From Sedimenticola thiotaurini (GTDB lineage: Bacteria > Pseudomonadota > Gammaproteobacteria > Chromatiales > Chromatiaceae): a stretch of DNA of 34,216 nt. Under the pieces are notes generated by a model that saw nothing but the letters and a program-made list of their open reading frames with translations, did not search any database and had not been told where the DNA came from. The position numbers were made by a program, and so were the translations under genes. Numbering within the stretch: position 1 is the stretch's first letter; each line of letters starts with the position of its first letter. The stretch lies in contig DRKP01000076.1 of the NCBI GenBank assembly GCA_011051715.1, positions 1 to 34,216 on the forward strand. The letters run 5' to 3'. Below are positions 18,417-26,969 of the stretch, in pieces.

Positions 18417-20717
18417 GTGCCCCGGCTCTTGATCAGGTCGCGCATAGTAACAGTCCCGCGAACCGGGGGTAAACACCGGCCCTGCCCGACCCGTGCTGGC
18501 GGCCCGGCCAGCATCCTGCGCCGCCTGCCCCTGTTCTGCTGCCTGGTTTTCGCCCTCCTCGTCAGCGGTACCGCGACCGCGTCCGGACATCCCCGCATCG
18601 GCCTGGTGCTGAGCGGCGGCGGCGCCCGCGGCTTCGCCCACCTCGGCATCCTCGAGGTGCTGGAGGAGCTGCGCATACCGATCGACGCCATCGCCGCCAC
18701 CAGCATGGGTGCCCTGGTGGGGGGCACCTACGCCGCCGGCACGCCGGTATCCGAGGTGCAGCGGAAGGTGATCCGGGCGGACTGGGACCGCATGTTCGAG
18801 GACGACCCGGACCGCGCCGTCTGGCCCACCCGGAGGAAGCAGGCGGAGCAGCGCCCCACCTGGGACTTCACCATCGGCTTCGGCGACGGCCAGTTCAAGC
18901 TGGCGAAGGGGGTCGTGGAGGGGCAGAAGGTCTCCCTGTTCATCGCCGAGCTGGTGCAGCCGTCGGAGGAGGTGGAGGACTTCGACCGGCTGCCGATTCC
19001 GTTCCGGGCCGTCGCCACCAATCTGACCAACGGCAAGATGAAGGTGTTCGACCATGGCCCCCTGAGCCAGGCCCTGCGGGCCAGCATGTCGGTCCCCGGC
19101 CTGTTCGCGCCGGTGGAGATGCCGGACGGCCTCTATGTCGACGGCGGCCTGGTGCGCAACCTGCCCATCGACATCGCGCGCCAGATGGGGGTGGACGTGG
19201 TGATCGCGGTGAACCTGGGATCGAGCTACCTGGGTCGCGACGAACTGGGCACCCTGCTGGGCGTGGCCAGCCAGATGATCGCCATCCTGACCGAGCAGAA
19301 CGTGGAGAAATCCCTGCGCCAGATCGATCCGGAGAAGGACGTCCTCATCGTCCCGAAACTGGGTGACATCTCGTCCGGCGCGTTCGACCAGGTCGAGCGC
19401 ATCATCGAGATCGGCCGCCAGGCGGGACGGGAGGCAGCCCCGCGACTGCGCCGCTACAGCCTGAGCGAGGAGGAGTACCGGAAGTGGCGACAGCAGCATT
19501 TCGGGCCGCCCCCGCCGCCACCGGTCATCGACGATGTGCGCGTGGCCGGCCTGAAACGGGTCAACCCGGAACTGTTCGTACCGCTGGAGCGGGATCTGGA
19601 GGGAAAGCCGCTGGATCGTGCCACACTGGAGCGGGATCTGTCCGTGCTCTACGGTCGCGGCGACTTCGAGCAGCTGAACTATCAACTGACCCGGCACAAC
19701 GGACGCAACCTGCTGATCGTGGACGCGGTGGAGAAATCCTGGGGTCCCGGCTATCTCAGCTTCGGCATCGGTTTCCTGTCCGACTACCAGGGGGATACCC
19801 GCTTCGGTGCCCGCGCCATTTACAACCGCACCTGGGTCAACCGGCTGGGGGCGGAGTGGATGACGGAGCTCACGGTGGGCAACGAATCGAGCCTGTTCAC
19901 CGAGTTCTACCAGCCTTTCCGCCTCGACCGGGCGGGATTCATCGCCCCCTACCTCGACATCGGCGCGAACCCGCTCAGCCTGTTTCTGGACGACACCCGC
20001 ATCGCCCGCTTCGACGTGCTGCGGGGAACCGTGGGCGTCGACATCGGCACCACCTTCGGCGATACCGCGGAACTGCGCCTGGGACCCTATGGGGAGCGGG
20101 TCCGCTTCGACCTGGACACGGGTGACCCCTTCGTGTTTCCGGAGGGCACCGTGAACCTGTCGGGGGTGCGGGCCCGTTTCCTGCTCGACACCCTCGACAG
20201 CCCCTATGTCCCCACCCGCGGCCACAGGATCGACGTGTCAGTGAAACGGCCGTTGACCGCCCTGGGGGCGGACGGGGAGTACACCCGCGCGAGTGCGAGG
20301 CTGGAGAGCGCGTTCAGCCTGAGCAAGCACACCTTCTTCGGTTCCCTGCAACTGGGCAGCAGCCTGGACCGCGAAATGCCCTACTTCGAGCAGTTTCCCC
20401 TGGGAGGATTCCTCAAGCTCTCCGGCTACCCCAACGAGATCTTCCGCGGCAACGACATGGCCTACGCCAACATCCTCTACTACAAGCAGATCAGCACCCT
20501 GCCCGCTCCCCTCGGGCGGGGGCTCTACGTCGGCGGTTCGCTGGAGACGGGCAAGGTCTGGAACACTCCGGGCGACGGTCTCCTCAACCCGGAGAAGATC
20601 CGCTTCGGCAGCAGCATCTTCTTCGCCGTGGACAGCCTGGCAGGACCGTTCTTCGTCGCCTTCGGCCTCTCCGGCGAGGGCGACACCACGGTCTATATCC
20701 TGCTGGGCAAGCCCTAG
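18417..20717 (+). CDS. PlpD-like patatin phospholipase with POTRA and outer-membrane barrel
   Basis: Up to 766 residues, built like type Vd autotransporters. A signal-like hydrophobic segment lies at about 36-56 ([20 protein letters not shown]). The patatin domain covers about 60-330 with oxyanion loop GGGARG (67-72), nucleophile Ser96 in ATSMG and Asp242 in VDGGL, the Ser-Asp dyad. A POTRA-like unit is at about 373-440 ([23 protein letters not shown]), and the rest (about 445-766) is a BamA-type 16-strand barrel with regular beta repeats. Predicted role: lipid hydrolysis at or beyond the outer membrane. The start is uncertain: the GTG at 18417 has no clear ribosome site and gives a 35-residue basic leader before the signal; TTG at 18429 is another option, and no ATG exists before the signal. 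Confidence 0.85.
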   Translation: MPRLLIRSRIVTVPRTGGKHRPCPTRAGGPASILRRLPLFCCLVFALLVSGTATASGHPRIGLVLSGGGARGFAHLGILEVLEELRIPIDAIAATSMGALVGGTYAAGTPVSEVQRKVIRADWDRMFEDDPDRAVWPTRRKQAEQRPTWDFTIGFGDGQFKLAKGVVEGQKVSLFIAELVQPSEEVEDFDRLPIPFRAVATNLTNGKMKVFDHGPLSQALRASMSVPGLFAPVEMPDGLYVDGGLVRNLPIDIARQMGVDVVIAVNLGSSYLGRDELGTLLGVASQMIAILTEQNVEKSLRQIDPEKDVLIVPKLGDISSGAFDQVERIIEIGRQAGREAAPRLRRYSLSEEEYRKWRQQHFGPPPPPPVIDDVRVAGLKRVNPELFVPLERDLEGKPLDRATLERDLSVLYGRGDFEQLNYQLTRHNGRNLLIVDAVEKSWGPGYLSFGIGFLSDYQGDTRFGARAIYNRTWVNRLGAEWMTELTVGNESSLFTEFYQPFRLDRAGFIAPYLDIGANPLSLFLDDTRIARFDVLRGTVGVDIGTTFGDTAELRLGPYGERVRFDLDTGDPFVFPEGTVNLSGVRARFLLDTLDSPYVPTRGHRIDVSVKRPLTALGADGEYTRASARLESAFSLSKHTFFGSLQLGSSLDREMPYFEQFPLGGFLKLSGYPNEIFRGNDMAYANILYYKQISTLPAPLGRGLYVGGSLETGKVWNTPGDGLLNPEKIRFGSSIFFAVDSLAGPFFVAFGLSGEGDTTVYILLGKP

Positions 20718-20821
20718 ACATGATGTCTTGACCCGGGATGGCCGCGACGGAACTTTTTTCCCTGCCGCCGGCCAATCCACTCAAGAAGGCATGCCTCCCT
20801 GCCGCTTCCGGATACAAGGGG

Positions 20822-20850
20822 CCGGGCGGCACGACCGCGTAGCCGCCCGG
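20822..20850 (+). other. Perfect 9-bp hairpin upstream of the 201-residue protein
   Basis: CCGGGCGGC (20822-20830) pairs with GCCGCCCGG (20842-20850) around an 11-base loop, ending 10 bases before the AGGAGGA ribosome site. There is no U-tract after it. It could be a leader structure or the weak end of the patatin transcript. Confidence 0.45.
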
Positions 20851-20872
20851 TGCAGAACCAGGAGGATCGTTC

Positions 20873-21478
20873 ATGACATTCGAATCGCATGAATACCGCG
20901 TCCGTACCGAAGCGTCCCTGCTGGACTATTTCCGCCGGCGCCTCGACAGGTGCGCGGAGCAGATGCACCTCGCCCCTCACGACGACACCCTCTGGTACCT
21001 GGGCACGCTGCTGGAGCGCTTCGGGCGGAGCGAGCAGCTGTTCGAGTACCACGAGGGCCGGCAGCGGATACAGGCCCTGGCCCTGCTCTACCGGGACGCC
21101 TACGAGACCACCGACCAGCGCCTGCGCTGCCAGCTGCTGCAGCGGCTGGGCGACCTGGCCCTGTTCATCGGTGCCTTCTTCCCGGAACGCTACGCCCGCC
21201 GGGGGATCCGCCGGGACTATTTCGTCGGCATGGGCGGCGGCGCCTACGACTACCTGTCGGAACACCTGCCCCGGCAGCGCCATATCTTCGACGAACTCAC
21301 CCGGCAGTTCGGCCGCATGATCGAACTGGTGGCCAAGGCCGGTACCCGCAGTGGCCGGCTGCGGCCCGACGAGATCCTGAGCCTCTATGCCCGCTGGGTG
21401 GAGACCGGCAGCCCGACCCTGGCCGCGCAACTGCGCTCCCTCGGCGTCCAGCTGCAGGTAACCGGCCGCACCCACTGA
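20873..21478 (+). CDS. Conserved-looking cytoplasmic protein of unknown function
   Basis: Not recognised. It has 201 residues, no signal peptide and no membrane helix, is rich in Arg, Leu and aromatic residues, and appears largely helical. Notable segments are LLDYFRRRLDRCAEQ, TLWYLGTLLERFGRSEQLFEYHEG, LQRLGDLALFIGAFFPERYARRG and YDYLSEHLPRQRHIFDELTRQFGRMIEL. Coding is well supported by an excellent AGGAGGA ribosome site 7-9 bases before the ATG and the regular codon bias. Downstream 184 bp to the DsrE-family gene hold a promoter for that gene and little else. Confidence 0.75.
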   Translation: MTFESHEYRVRTEASLLDYFRRRLDRCAEQMHLAPHDDTLWYLGTLLERFGRSEQLFEYHEGRQRIQALALLYRDAYETTDQRLRCQLLQRLGDLALFIGAFFPERYARRGIRRDYFVGMGGGAYDYLSEHLPRQRHIFDELTRQFGRMIELVAKAGTRSGRLRPDEILSLYARWVETGSPTLAAQLRSLGVQLQVTGRTH

Positions 21479-21598
21479 CTTTCCCCGCTCCACGGCGAAG
21501 ACCACATCGAACCGTTCGCCAGTGACCGGCAACGGGTGGCTGCCGGCCGTGATCCCCCGTTCCATCCAATCCGGCCCTGCCAGCCCCTCCCCAGGAAC

Positions 21599-21604
21599 TA
21601 TAAT
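21599..21604 (+). promoter_or_regulatory. Consensus -10 box of the DsrE-family gene
   Basis: TATAAT, the only perfect consensus -10 noticed in the window, in an AT-rich patch 59 bases before the ATG at 21663. No good -35 at standard spacing, so an activator may be needed. Confidence 0.5.
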
Positions 21605-21662
21605 TTAATCAGGAGATATTGAAGGACAGGGAATGTCCGGGAGCAGAGGGGAGGATAGAACG

Positions 21663-22019
21663 ATGTCGAAAGTCCTCTTGGTGTCGACCCATTTCGATGA
21701 CAACCTGGAAATCGCGACCATGCCGTGGGCGGTTGGAAACGCCGCACTCGCAGAAGACGATGATGTGTCCATTTTCCTCCAGGGTCTGTCCGTTCGCGAA
21801 GCCAGGAAAGGGGAGACGAAGGGCCTGCGCTTCCCGCCGTTTCCATCGCTGGATACGCTGAGAGAGGCCTTCATCGAGGGTGGAGGCAGGATCTACGTCT
21901 GCGCTCCCTGCATGAAGGCCCATGCCATCGAGGCCGACGAGCTGATCGACGAAGCCGAGGTGGCCGGAGCGGCCTTTCTGATGCAGCTGGCGGAGGGCTC
22001 GCTGGTCTTCACCTATTGA
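21663..22019 (+). CDS. DsrE/DsrF-like family protein
   Basis: Small cytoplasmic protein of 118 residues with the DsrE-like alpha/beta fold: MSKVLLVSTHFDDNLE, a middle strand DDVSIFLQGLSVREA, and the cysteine pair Cys80 and Cys83 in RIYVCAPCMKA. In this family such cysteines carry sulfane sulfur (DsrE, TusD) or serve as peroxiredoxin-like thiols; the precise job here is not determined. An upstream ATG at 21633 would add ten residues, but GGAGG at 21650-21654 is well placed for the ATG at 21663. No dsr or tus partner genes are adjacent; mrp, an Fe-S carrier, is the next gene and convergent. Confidence 0.82.
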   Translation: MSKVLLVSTHFDDNLEIATMPWAVGNAALAEDDDVSIFLQGLSVREARKGETKGLRFPPFPSLDTLREAFIEGGGRIYVCAPCMKAHAIEADELIDEAEVAGAAFLMQLAEGSLVFTY

Positions 22020-22201
22020 TATTGAGGTGGCGGTGGACTCGCCGCTGACGAGGTGTCAGGAGAGGGAGTGAGGAGGCATCGGCCGGTCCTGCGCCCACTC
22101 CAGGGCGGGCAGGCCGGGGAGGTTGGAAGGATATGAACAGGCCGATCCACAGCGTGATTCCTCTGTGGATCGTATGGAGGGCATGAAAAGGTCCTCTCCC
22201 G

Positions 22202-22225
22202 CCATTCCGGCGCAGGCCGGAATGG
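22202..22225. repeat. Palindromic intergenic repeat, copy B
   Basis: Perfect 10-bp stem, CCATTCCGGC (22202-22211) with GCCGGAATGG (22216-22225), tetraloop GCAG. The core is identical to that at 7276-7296. It lies between the convergent DsrE-family gene and mrp, five bases from the mrp terminator. The remaining gap, 22020-22200, shows no gene; a 17-codon ORF at about 22133 after GGAAGGAT is too short to call. Confidence 0.6.
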
Positions 22226-22229
22226 AGTG

Positions 22230-22253
22230 GAAAAGCCCGCACTGAGGCGGGCT
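22230..22253 (-). terminator. Intrinsic terminator of mrp
   Basis: On the minus strand AGCCCGC pairs with GCGGGCT (22247-22253 and 22234-22240), loop CTCAGT, followed by TTTT. It lies 32 bases past the mrp stop. Confidence 0.75.
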
Positions 22254-22285
22254 GGTGAAGACTGCGGCAGGGGTGTGAACTGCCG

Positions 22286-23377
22286 TCAGTTGTTCTGGAT
22301 CACGATGTTGGGGAACTTCGCCGCATAACTCTTCGACTGCAGCGCCAGCTTGGCCGCGGTCTTGCGGGCGATCTCCCGGTAGATCTCGGCGATACGCGAG
22401 TCCGGCTCGGCCACCACGGTGGGCCTGCCGCTGTCGGTCTCCTCGCGGATGCGGATATCCAGCGGCAGGGCGCCGAGGAAATCGACACCGTACTGCTCCG
22501 CCATGCGCGCACCGCCGCCCTCGCCGAAGATGTGCTCCTCGTTACCGCACTTGGAGCAGATGTGGATGCTCATGTTCTCGACGATGCCGAGCACCGGCAC
22601 CTCCACCTTCTCGAACATCTTGAAGCCCTTGCGCGCGTCCAGCAGGGCGATGTCCTGGGGGGTGGTGACGATCACCGCGCCGGAGACCGGAACCTTCTGT
22701 GCCAGGGTCAGCTGGGTGTCGCCGGTACCCGGCGGCAGGTCGATGACCAGGTAGTCCAGGTCGTCCCAGTTGGTGTCGTTGAGCAGCTGTTCCAGCGCCT
22801 GGGTGACCATCGGGCCGCGCCAGATCATCGGCGTCTCCTCGTCCACCAGGAAACCGATGGACATGGCCTGGATGCCGTAGTTCTCCATCGGTTCCAGGCT
22901 CTTGCCGTCCTTCGACTCCGGCTGGCCGGAGACGCCCAGCATGCGCGGCTGGGAGGGCCCGTAGATGTCGGCGTCCAGCACGCCCACGCGGGCGCCCTCG
23001 GCGGCCAGGGCCAGGGCCAGGTTGATCGCGGTGGTGGACTTGCCCACGCCGCCCTTGCCGGAGGCCACGGCGATGATGTTCTTGACGTTGTCGATCGGCT
23101 TCAGCGCCTTCTGCACCGAGTGTGCCACCACCTTCCAGGTGACGTTCACCTCGGCGCCGGAGACGCCGTCCAGGGCCTCGACCCGCTCCTGCACCGCCTT
23201 CCCGATCTCGTCGACGAAGCCCCTGGCGGGAAAGCCCAGCTCGATGTCGACCTTCACCCGGTCACCATCGATGGTGACATCCTTCACCGATTTGGCCGCC
23301 ACCAGGTCCTTCTCCAGGTGGGGCTCCACGTAGCCCTTGATCGCCTCTTCCACTGCCTCTCTGGTCACTTCAGCCAT
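22286..23377 (-). CDS. mrp: Mrp/ApbC iron-sulfur cluster carrier ATPase
   Basis: P-loop protein of 363 residues that binds and transfers [4Fe-4S] clusters to apoproteins. An N-terminal MIP18-like domain (1-90) precedes the ParA/MinD-like ATPase with deviant Walker A GKGGVGKST (107-115), DADIYGPSQPRMLG, and LPPGTGDTQLTLAQ. The cluster-binding cysteines are Cys274 and Cys277 in ICSKCGN. Two ATGs are close: 23383 leaves only three bases after AGGAG, while 23377 gives a spacing of nine and is preferred. It is divergent from metG, the same arrangement as in E. coli. Confidence 0.95.
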   Translation of the reverse strand: MAEVTREAVEEAIKGYVEPHLEKDLVAAKSVKDVTIDGDRVKVDIELGFPARGFVDEIGKAVQERVEALDGVSGAEVNVTWKVVAHSVQKALKPIDNVKNIIAVASGKGGVGKSTTAINLALALAAEGARVGVLDADIYGPSQPRMLGVSGQPESKDGKSLEPMENYGIQAMSIGFLVDEETPMIWRGPMVTQALEQLLNDTNWDDLDYLVIDLPPGTGDTQLTLAQKVPVSGAVIVTTPQDIALLDARKGFKMFEKVEVPVLGIVENMSIHICSKCGNEEHIFGEGGGARMAEQYGVDFLGALPLDIRIREETDSGRPTVVAEPDSRIAEIYREIARKTAAKLALQSKSYAAKFPNIVIQNN

Positions 23378-23485
23378 CTGCATGCACTCCTGAATGATGA
23401 GGGCCGCTCCCTGGAACGGCCCTGAAACTGGTATCCGGTCGACCGGGGCAGACGCAGCGACCCGGGCCGGTGTCGATGGAGGCGC

Positions 23486-23514
23486 ATTCTACACCAATGG
23501 CCGGCCATTCCCAA
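23486..23514 (-). promoter_or_regulatory. Probable sigma-70 promoter of mrp
   Basis: On the minus strand TTGGGA (23514-23509), 17-base spacer, then TAGAAT (23491-23486), about 109 bases before the preferred mrp start. The best paired -35/-10 found in the window. Confidence 0.5.
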
Positions 23515-23653
23515 GCAAAATGGTTGGTCTTTGGCCGGCATGCCTCCAGGGCGGCCCGGACAGGTGATTTCGCGGGCCGGGTTGTGTGATAATGATACAC
23601 TTTGTCGGCGCACGCGCCGTTTCGACACACACGTAAGGCCCCGCCCCCGAGAC

Positions 23654-25693
23654 ATGGACACCGACGTACGCAACATCCTGGTCACCAGCGCCCTGCCCTA
23701 CGCCAACGGGCCGATCCACATCGGCCACCTGGTGGAGTACATCCAGACCGACATCTGGGCCCGGTTCCAGAAGATGCGCGGCCACCGCTGCATCTACGTC
23801 TGCGCCGACGACGCCCACGGCACCCCGATCATGCTGCGCGCGCGCCAGGAGGGGATCGAGCCGGAACAGCTGATCGCCCGGGTGGCGCAGGAGCACAAGG
23901 CGGACTTCGCCGGCTTCCGGATCGGCTTCGACAACTATCACTCCACCCACTCGGAAGAGAACCGGTTCTACGCCAACACCATCTACGAGCGCAACCGGGA
24001 CAAGGGCCACATCGTCCGCCGCACCATCACCCAGGCGTACGATCCGGTGGAGAAGATGTTCCTGCCGGACCGCTTCATCAAGGGCGAGTGCCCCAAGTGC
24101 GGCGCCGCCGACCAGTACGGCGACAACTGTGAGGCGTGCGGCGCCAGCTACTCCCCCAGCGAGCTGAAGAACCCGGTCTCGGTGGTCTCCGGCGCCACCC
24201 CGGAGCAGCGCGAGTCGGAGCACTACTTCTTCCGCCTGGGCGACTTCGAGCAGATGCTGAGGGAGTGGACCCGCGGCGGCCATCTGCAGGAGGAGGTGGC
24301 CAACAAGCTGGACGAGTGGTTCGAGGCCGGGCTGCAGGAGTGGGACATCTCCCGCGACGCCCCCTATTTCGGCTTCGAGATCCCGGACCATCCGGGCAAG
24401 TACTTCTACGTCTGGCTGGACGCGCCGATCGGCTACATGGCCAGCTTCCGCAACCTGTGCGACCGCACCGAGGGGCTGGAGTTCGACGACTTCTGGGGCC
24501 CCGACTCGACTGCGGAGCTGTACCACTTCATCGGCAAGGACATCATCTATTTCCACGCCCTGTTCTGGCCCGCCATGCTCCACGGCGCCGACTTCCGCAC
24601 CCCCACCGCGGTCTACGCCCACGGCTTCCTCACCGTGGACGGGCAGAAGATGTCCAAGTCCCGCGGCACCTTCATCAAGGCCCGTACCTATCTGGATCAC
24701 CTGAATCCGGAGTACCTGCGCTACTACTTCGCCGCCAAGCTCGGCGCCGGGGTGGAGGACATCGATCTCAACCTGGAGGACTTCAGCGCCCGGGTCAACG
24801 CCGACCTGGTGGGCAAGGTGGTCAACATCGCCAGCCGCTGCGCCGGTTTCCTGCGCAAGCGCTTCGACAACCGGCTGTCGTCCGAGCTGGCGGAGCCGGA
24901 CCTGTTCGCCGGTTTCGTCGAGGCCGGCGCTGCCATCGCCGAACGCTACGAGCGACGCGAGTTCAGCCACGCCGTGCGCGAGATCATGGCCCTGGCGGAC
25001 CGGGCCAACCAGTACATCGACGAGCGGAAGCCCTGGGTGATCGCCAGGGAGGAGGGGCGCGACCGGGAACTGCATCAGGTCTGCTCCATGGGCATCAACC
25101 TGTTCCGGCTGCTGATCGGCTACCTGCGCCCGATCCTGCCCGGCACCGCCGAACTCTCGGAGGCCTTCCTGCAGGTGCCGCCCCTCACCTGGGAGGCCCT
25201 GGCCACCCCCCTCACCGACCACCCCATCGCCCGCTTCAAGCCCCTGCTGACGCGGGTCGAGACGCAGCAGATCGAGGCCATGGTGGCGGCATCGAGGGAG
25301 GACCTGGAAGCGACCCCGGGCCGGCAGCCCGCCGCCGACACGCCGCTGAGCCGGGAGCCGATCGCCGACACCATCGAATATCCGGACTTCGCCAGGGTGG
25401 ATCTGCGCATCGTGCGCATCGCCGCCGCCGAGCGGGTGGAGGGGGCGGACAAGCTGCTGCGCCTCACCCTGGATCTGGGTGGCGAGACCCGCAACGTCTT
25501 CGCCGGCATCAAATCGGCCTACGACCCGGCCGACCTGGAGGGACGGCTCACCGTGATGGTGGCCAACCTGGCGCCACGCAAGATGCGCTTCGGCGTCTCC
25601 GAGGGGATGGTGCTGGCCGCCGGCCCAGGAGGCAGCGACCTGTTCCTGCTCAGTCCCGACCAGGGGGCGGAACCGGGGATGCGGGTGAAGTGA
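23654..25693 (+). CDS. metG: Methionyl-tRNA synthetase
   Basis: Class I synthetase of 679 residues. The HIGH motif is at 22-25, the zinc knuckle uses Cys146, Cys149, Cys159 and Cys162 (CPKCG and CEACG), and KMSKS is at 332-336. The C-terminal 100 or so residues ([20 protein letters not shown] to GMRVK) form the EMAPII-like tRNA-binding and dimerisation domain. The open frame extends to 23531, but the family N-terminus [20 protein letters not shown] sets the ATG at 23654. The gap toward mrp contains TGTGATAAT (23585-23593) as a possible -10. The rnf operon follows 106 bp later. Confidence 0.97.
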   Translation: MDTDVRNILVTSALPYANGPIHIGHLVEYIQTDIWARFQKMRGHRCIYVCADDAHGTPIMLRARQEGIEPEQLIARVAQEHKADFAGFRIGFDNYHSTHSEENRFYANTIYERNRDKGHIVRRTITQAYDPVEKMFLPDRFIKGECPKCGAADQYGDNCEACGASYSPSELKNPVSVVSGATPEQRESEHYFFRLGDFEQMLREWTRGGHLQEEVANKLDEWFEAGLQEWDISRDAPYFGFEIPDHPGKYFYVWLDAPIGYMASFRNLCDRTEGLEFDDFWGPDSTAELYHFIGKDIIYFHALFWPAMLHGADFRTPTAVYAHGFLTVDGQKMSKSRGTFIKARTYLDHLNPEYLRYYFAAKLGAGVEDIDLNLEDFSARVNADLVGKVVNIASRCAGFLRKRFDNRLSSELAEPDLFAGFVEAGAAIAERYERREFSHAVREIMALADRANQYIDERKPWVIAREEGRDRELHQVCSMGINLFRLLIGYLRPILPGTAELSEAFLQVPPLTWEALATPLTDHPIARFKPLLTRVETQQIEAMVAASREDLEATPGRQPAADTPLSREPIADTIEYPDFARVDLRIVRIAAAERVEGADKLLRLTLDLGGETRNVFAGIKSAYDPADLEGRLTVMVANLAPRKMRFGVSEGMVLAAGPGGSDLFLLSPDQGAEPGMRVK

Positions 25694-25799
25694 GAACGGC
25701 CGCCATCGCAACCGCTATGAACGATCATGGCCGGGAGCGGCGGTCACCGGCGACAACCGGCGGCCACCCCGCCACCGACCGGAGAGCGGACCGGAGACC

Positions 25800-26381
25800 A
25801 TGAAAGAGTATGCCCTGATCCTGATCAGCACCGTCCTGGTGAACAACTTCGTGCTGGTGAAGTTTCTCGGCATCTGTCCGTTCATGGGGGTCTCGCGCAA
25901 GCTGGAGACCGCCATCGGCATGGGCCTGGCCACCACCTTCGTCCTCACCCTCTCCGCCATCTGCAGCTACCTGGTCGACGAGTACCTGCTGATCCCCCTC
26001 GGCCTGGAATACCTGCGCACCATCGCCTTCATCCTGGTGATCGCGGTGGTGGTGCAGTTCACCGAGATGGTGATGCACAAGACCAGCCCGGTGCTGTACC
26101 AGCTGCTGGGCATCTTCCTGCCGCTGATCACCACCAACTGCGCGGTGCTGGGCGTGGCGCTGCTGAACGTGCAGGAGAAGCATGGATTCGTGGAGTCCGC
26201 CCTCTATGGCTTCGGCGCCGCGGTCGGCTTCTCCCTGGTACTGGTGCTGTTCGCCGCGGTGCGCGAGCGGGTCACCGTCTGCGACGTGCCGCAGCCGTTC
26301 CAGGGCAACGCCATCGCCCTGATCACCGCCGGCCTGATGTCCATCGCCTTCATGGGATTCGCCGGCCTGGTGTCCGGTTGA
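25800..26381 (+). CDS. rnfA: Rnf electron transport complex subunit A
   Basis: Six-helix inner-membrane subunit of 193 residues in the Rnf complex, which couples electron flow between ferredoxin and NADH to ion movement. Cys26 in GICPFMG and Cys114 in TTNCAVLG match the cysteines that, with two from RnfE, hold an intramembrane [2Fe-2S] cluster. First gene of rnfABCDGE. GGAG lies close to the ATG (three-base spacing), with an earlier GGAGAG further back. The 106-bp gap after metG shows no terminator. Confidence 0.96.
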   Translation: MKEYALILISTVLVNNFVLVKFLGICPFMGVSRKLETAIGMGLATTFVLTLSAICSYLVDEYLLIPLGLEYLRTIAFILVIAVVVQFTEMVMHKTSPVLYQLLGIFLPLITTNCAVLGVALLNVQEKHGFVESALYGFGAAVGFSLVLVLFAAVRERVTVCDVPQPFQGNAIALITAGLMSIAFMGFAGLVSG

Positions 26382-26394
26382 GGAGTCATCGATC

Positions 26395-26967
26395 ATGCTG
26401 ACCGCCATCCTCGTCTTCTCCACCCTGGCCCTGGCCTTCGGCCTGCTGCTGGGCTACGCCTCGATCCACTTCCGGGTCGAGGGCGATCCCATCGCCGACA
26501 AGATCGATGCACTGCTGCCCCAGAGCCAGTGCGGCCAGTGCGGCTACCCGGGCTGCCGCCCCTATGCCGAGGCGATCGCCGAGGGCCAGGCCGAGATCAA
26601 CCTCTGCGCCCCCGGCGGCGAGTCCACCATGCTGGCCCTGGCCGACCTGCTGGGCCGGGACCCGGTGCCGCTGGACGGTGAGGCGGCGGAGGAGAAGCCG
26701 CCATCGGTGGCGGTGATCGACGAACAGCTCTGCATCGGCTGCACCCTCTGCATCCAGGCCTGCCCGGTGGACGCCATCGTCGGCGCCGCCAAGCAGATGC
26801 ACACGGTCATCGCCAGCGAGTGCACCGGCTGCGAGCTGTGCGTGCCGCCCTGCCCGGTGGAGTGCATCCACATGCAGCCCATCGAGGTGAAGCCGGAGAC
26901 CTGGAAGTGGCCCTTCCCCGAGAACCCGCCGCAGCCGGCCGAAGCCGACCACGCCCGGGCCGCCTGA
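26395..26967 (+). CDS. rnfB: Rnf electron transport complex subunit B
   Basis: Membrane-anchored polyferredoxin of 190 residues. One N-terminal helix (1-22) is followed by a cluster domain with Cys46, Cys49, Cys54 and Cys71 ([10 protein letters not shown]) and two [4Fe-4S] ferredoxin motifs: Cys113/116/119/123 ([12 protein letters not shown]) and Cys143/146/149/153 ([12 protein letters not shown]). It passes electrons from soluble ferredoxin into the complex. It has an AGGAG ribosome site and starts 13 bp after rnfA. Confidence 0.96.
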   Translation: MLTAILVFSTLALAFGLLLGYASIHFRVEGDPIADKIDALLPQSQCGQCGYPGCRPYAEAIAEGQAEINLCAPGGESTMLALADLLGRDPVPLDGEAAEEKPPSVAVIDEQLCIGCTLCIQACPVDAIVGAAKQMHTVIASECTGCELCVPPCPVECIHMQPIEVKPETWKWPFPENPPQPAEADHARAA

Positions 26968-26969
26968 CC

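Noticed and set aside
20754-20759. TTTTTT run after the patatin gene as an intrinsic terminator
   Set aside because: No stem of useful length directly upstream.
21479-21565. Minus-strand frame reading PLPVTGERFDVVFAVERG, resembling a methyltransferase strand
   Set aside because: Only about 30 codons lie outside the neighbouring gene and the rest overlaps it antisense; likely coincidence.
22133-22186. 17-codon ORF with GGAAGGAT before it, upstream of mrp's terminator
   Set aside because: Too short, no homology recognised, and no conservation evidence available.
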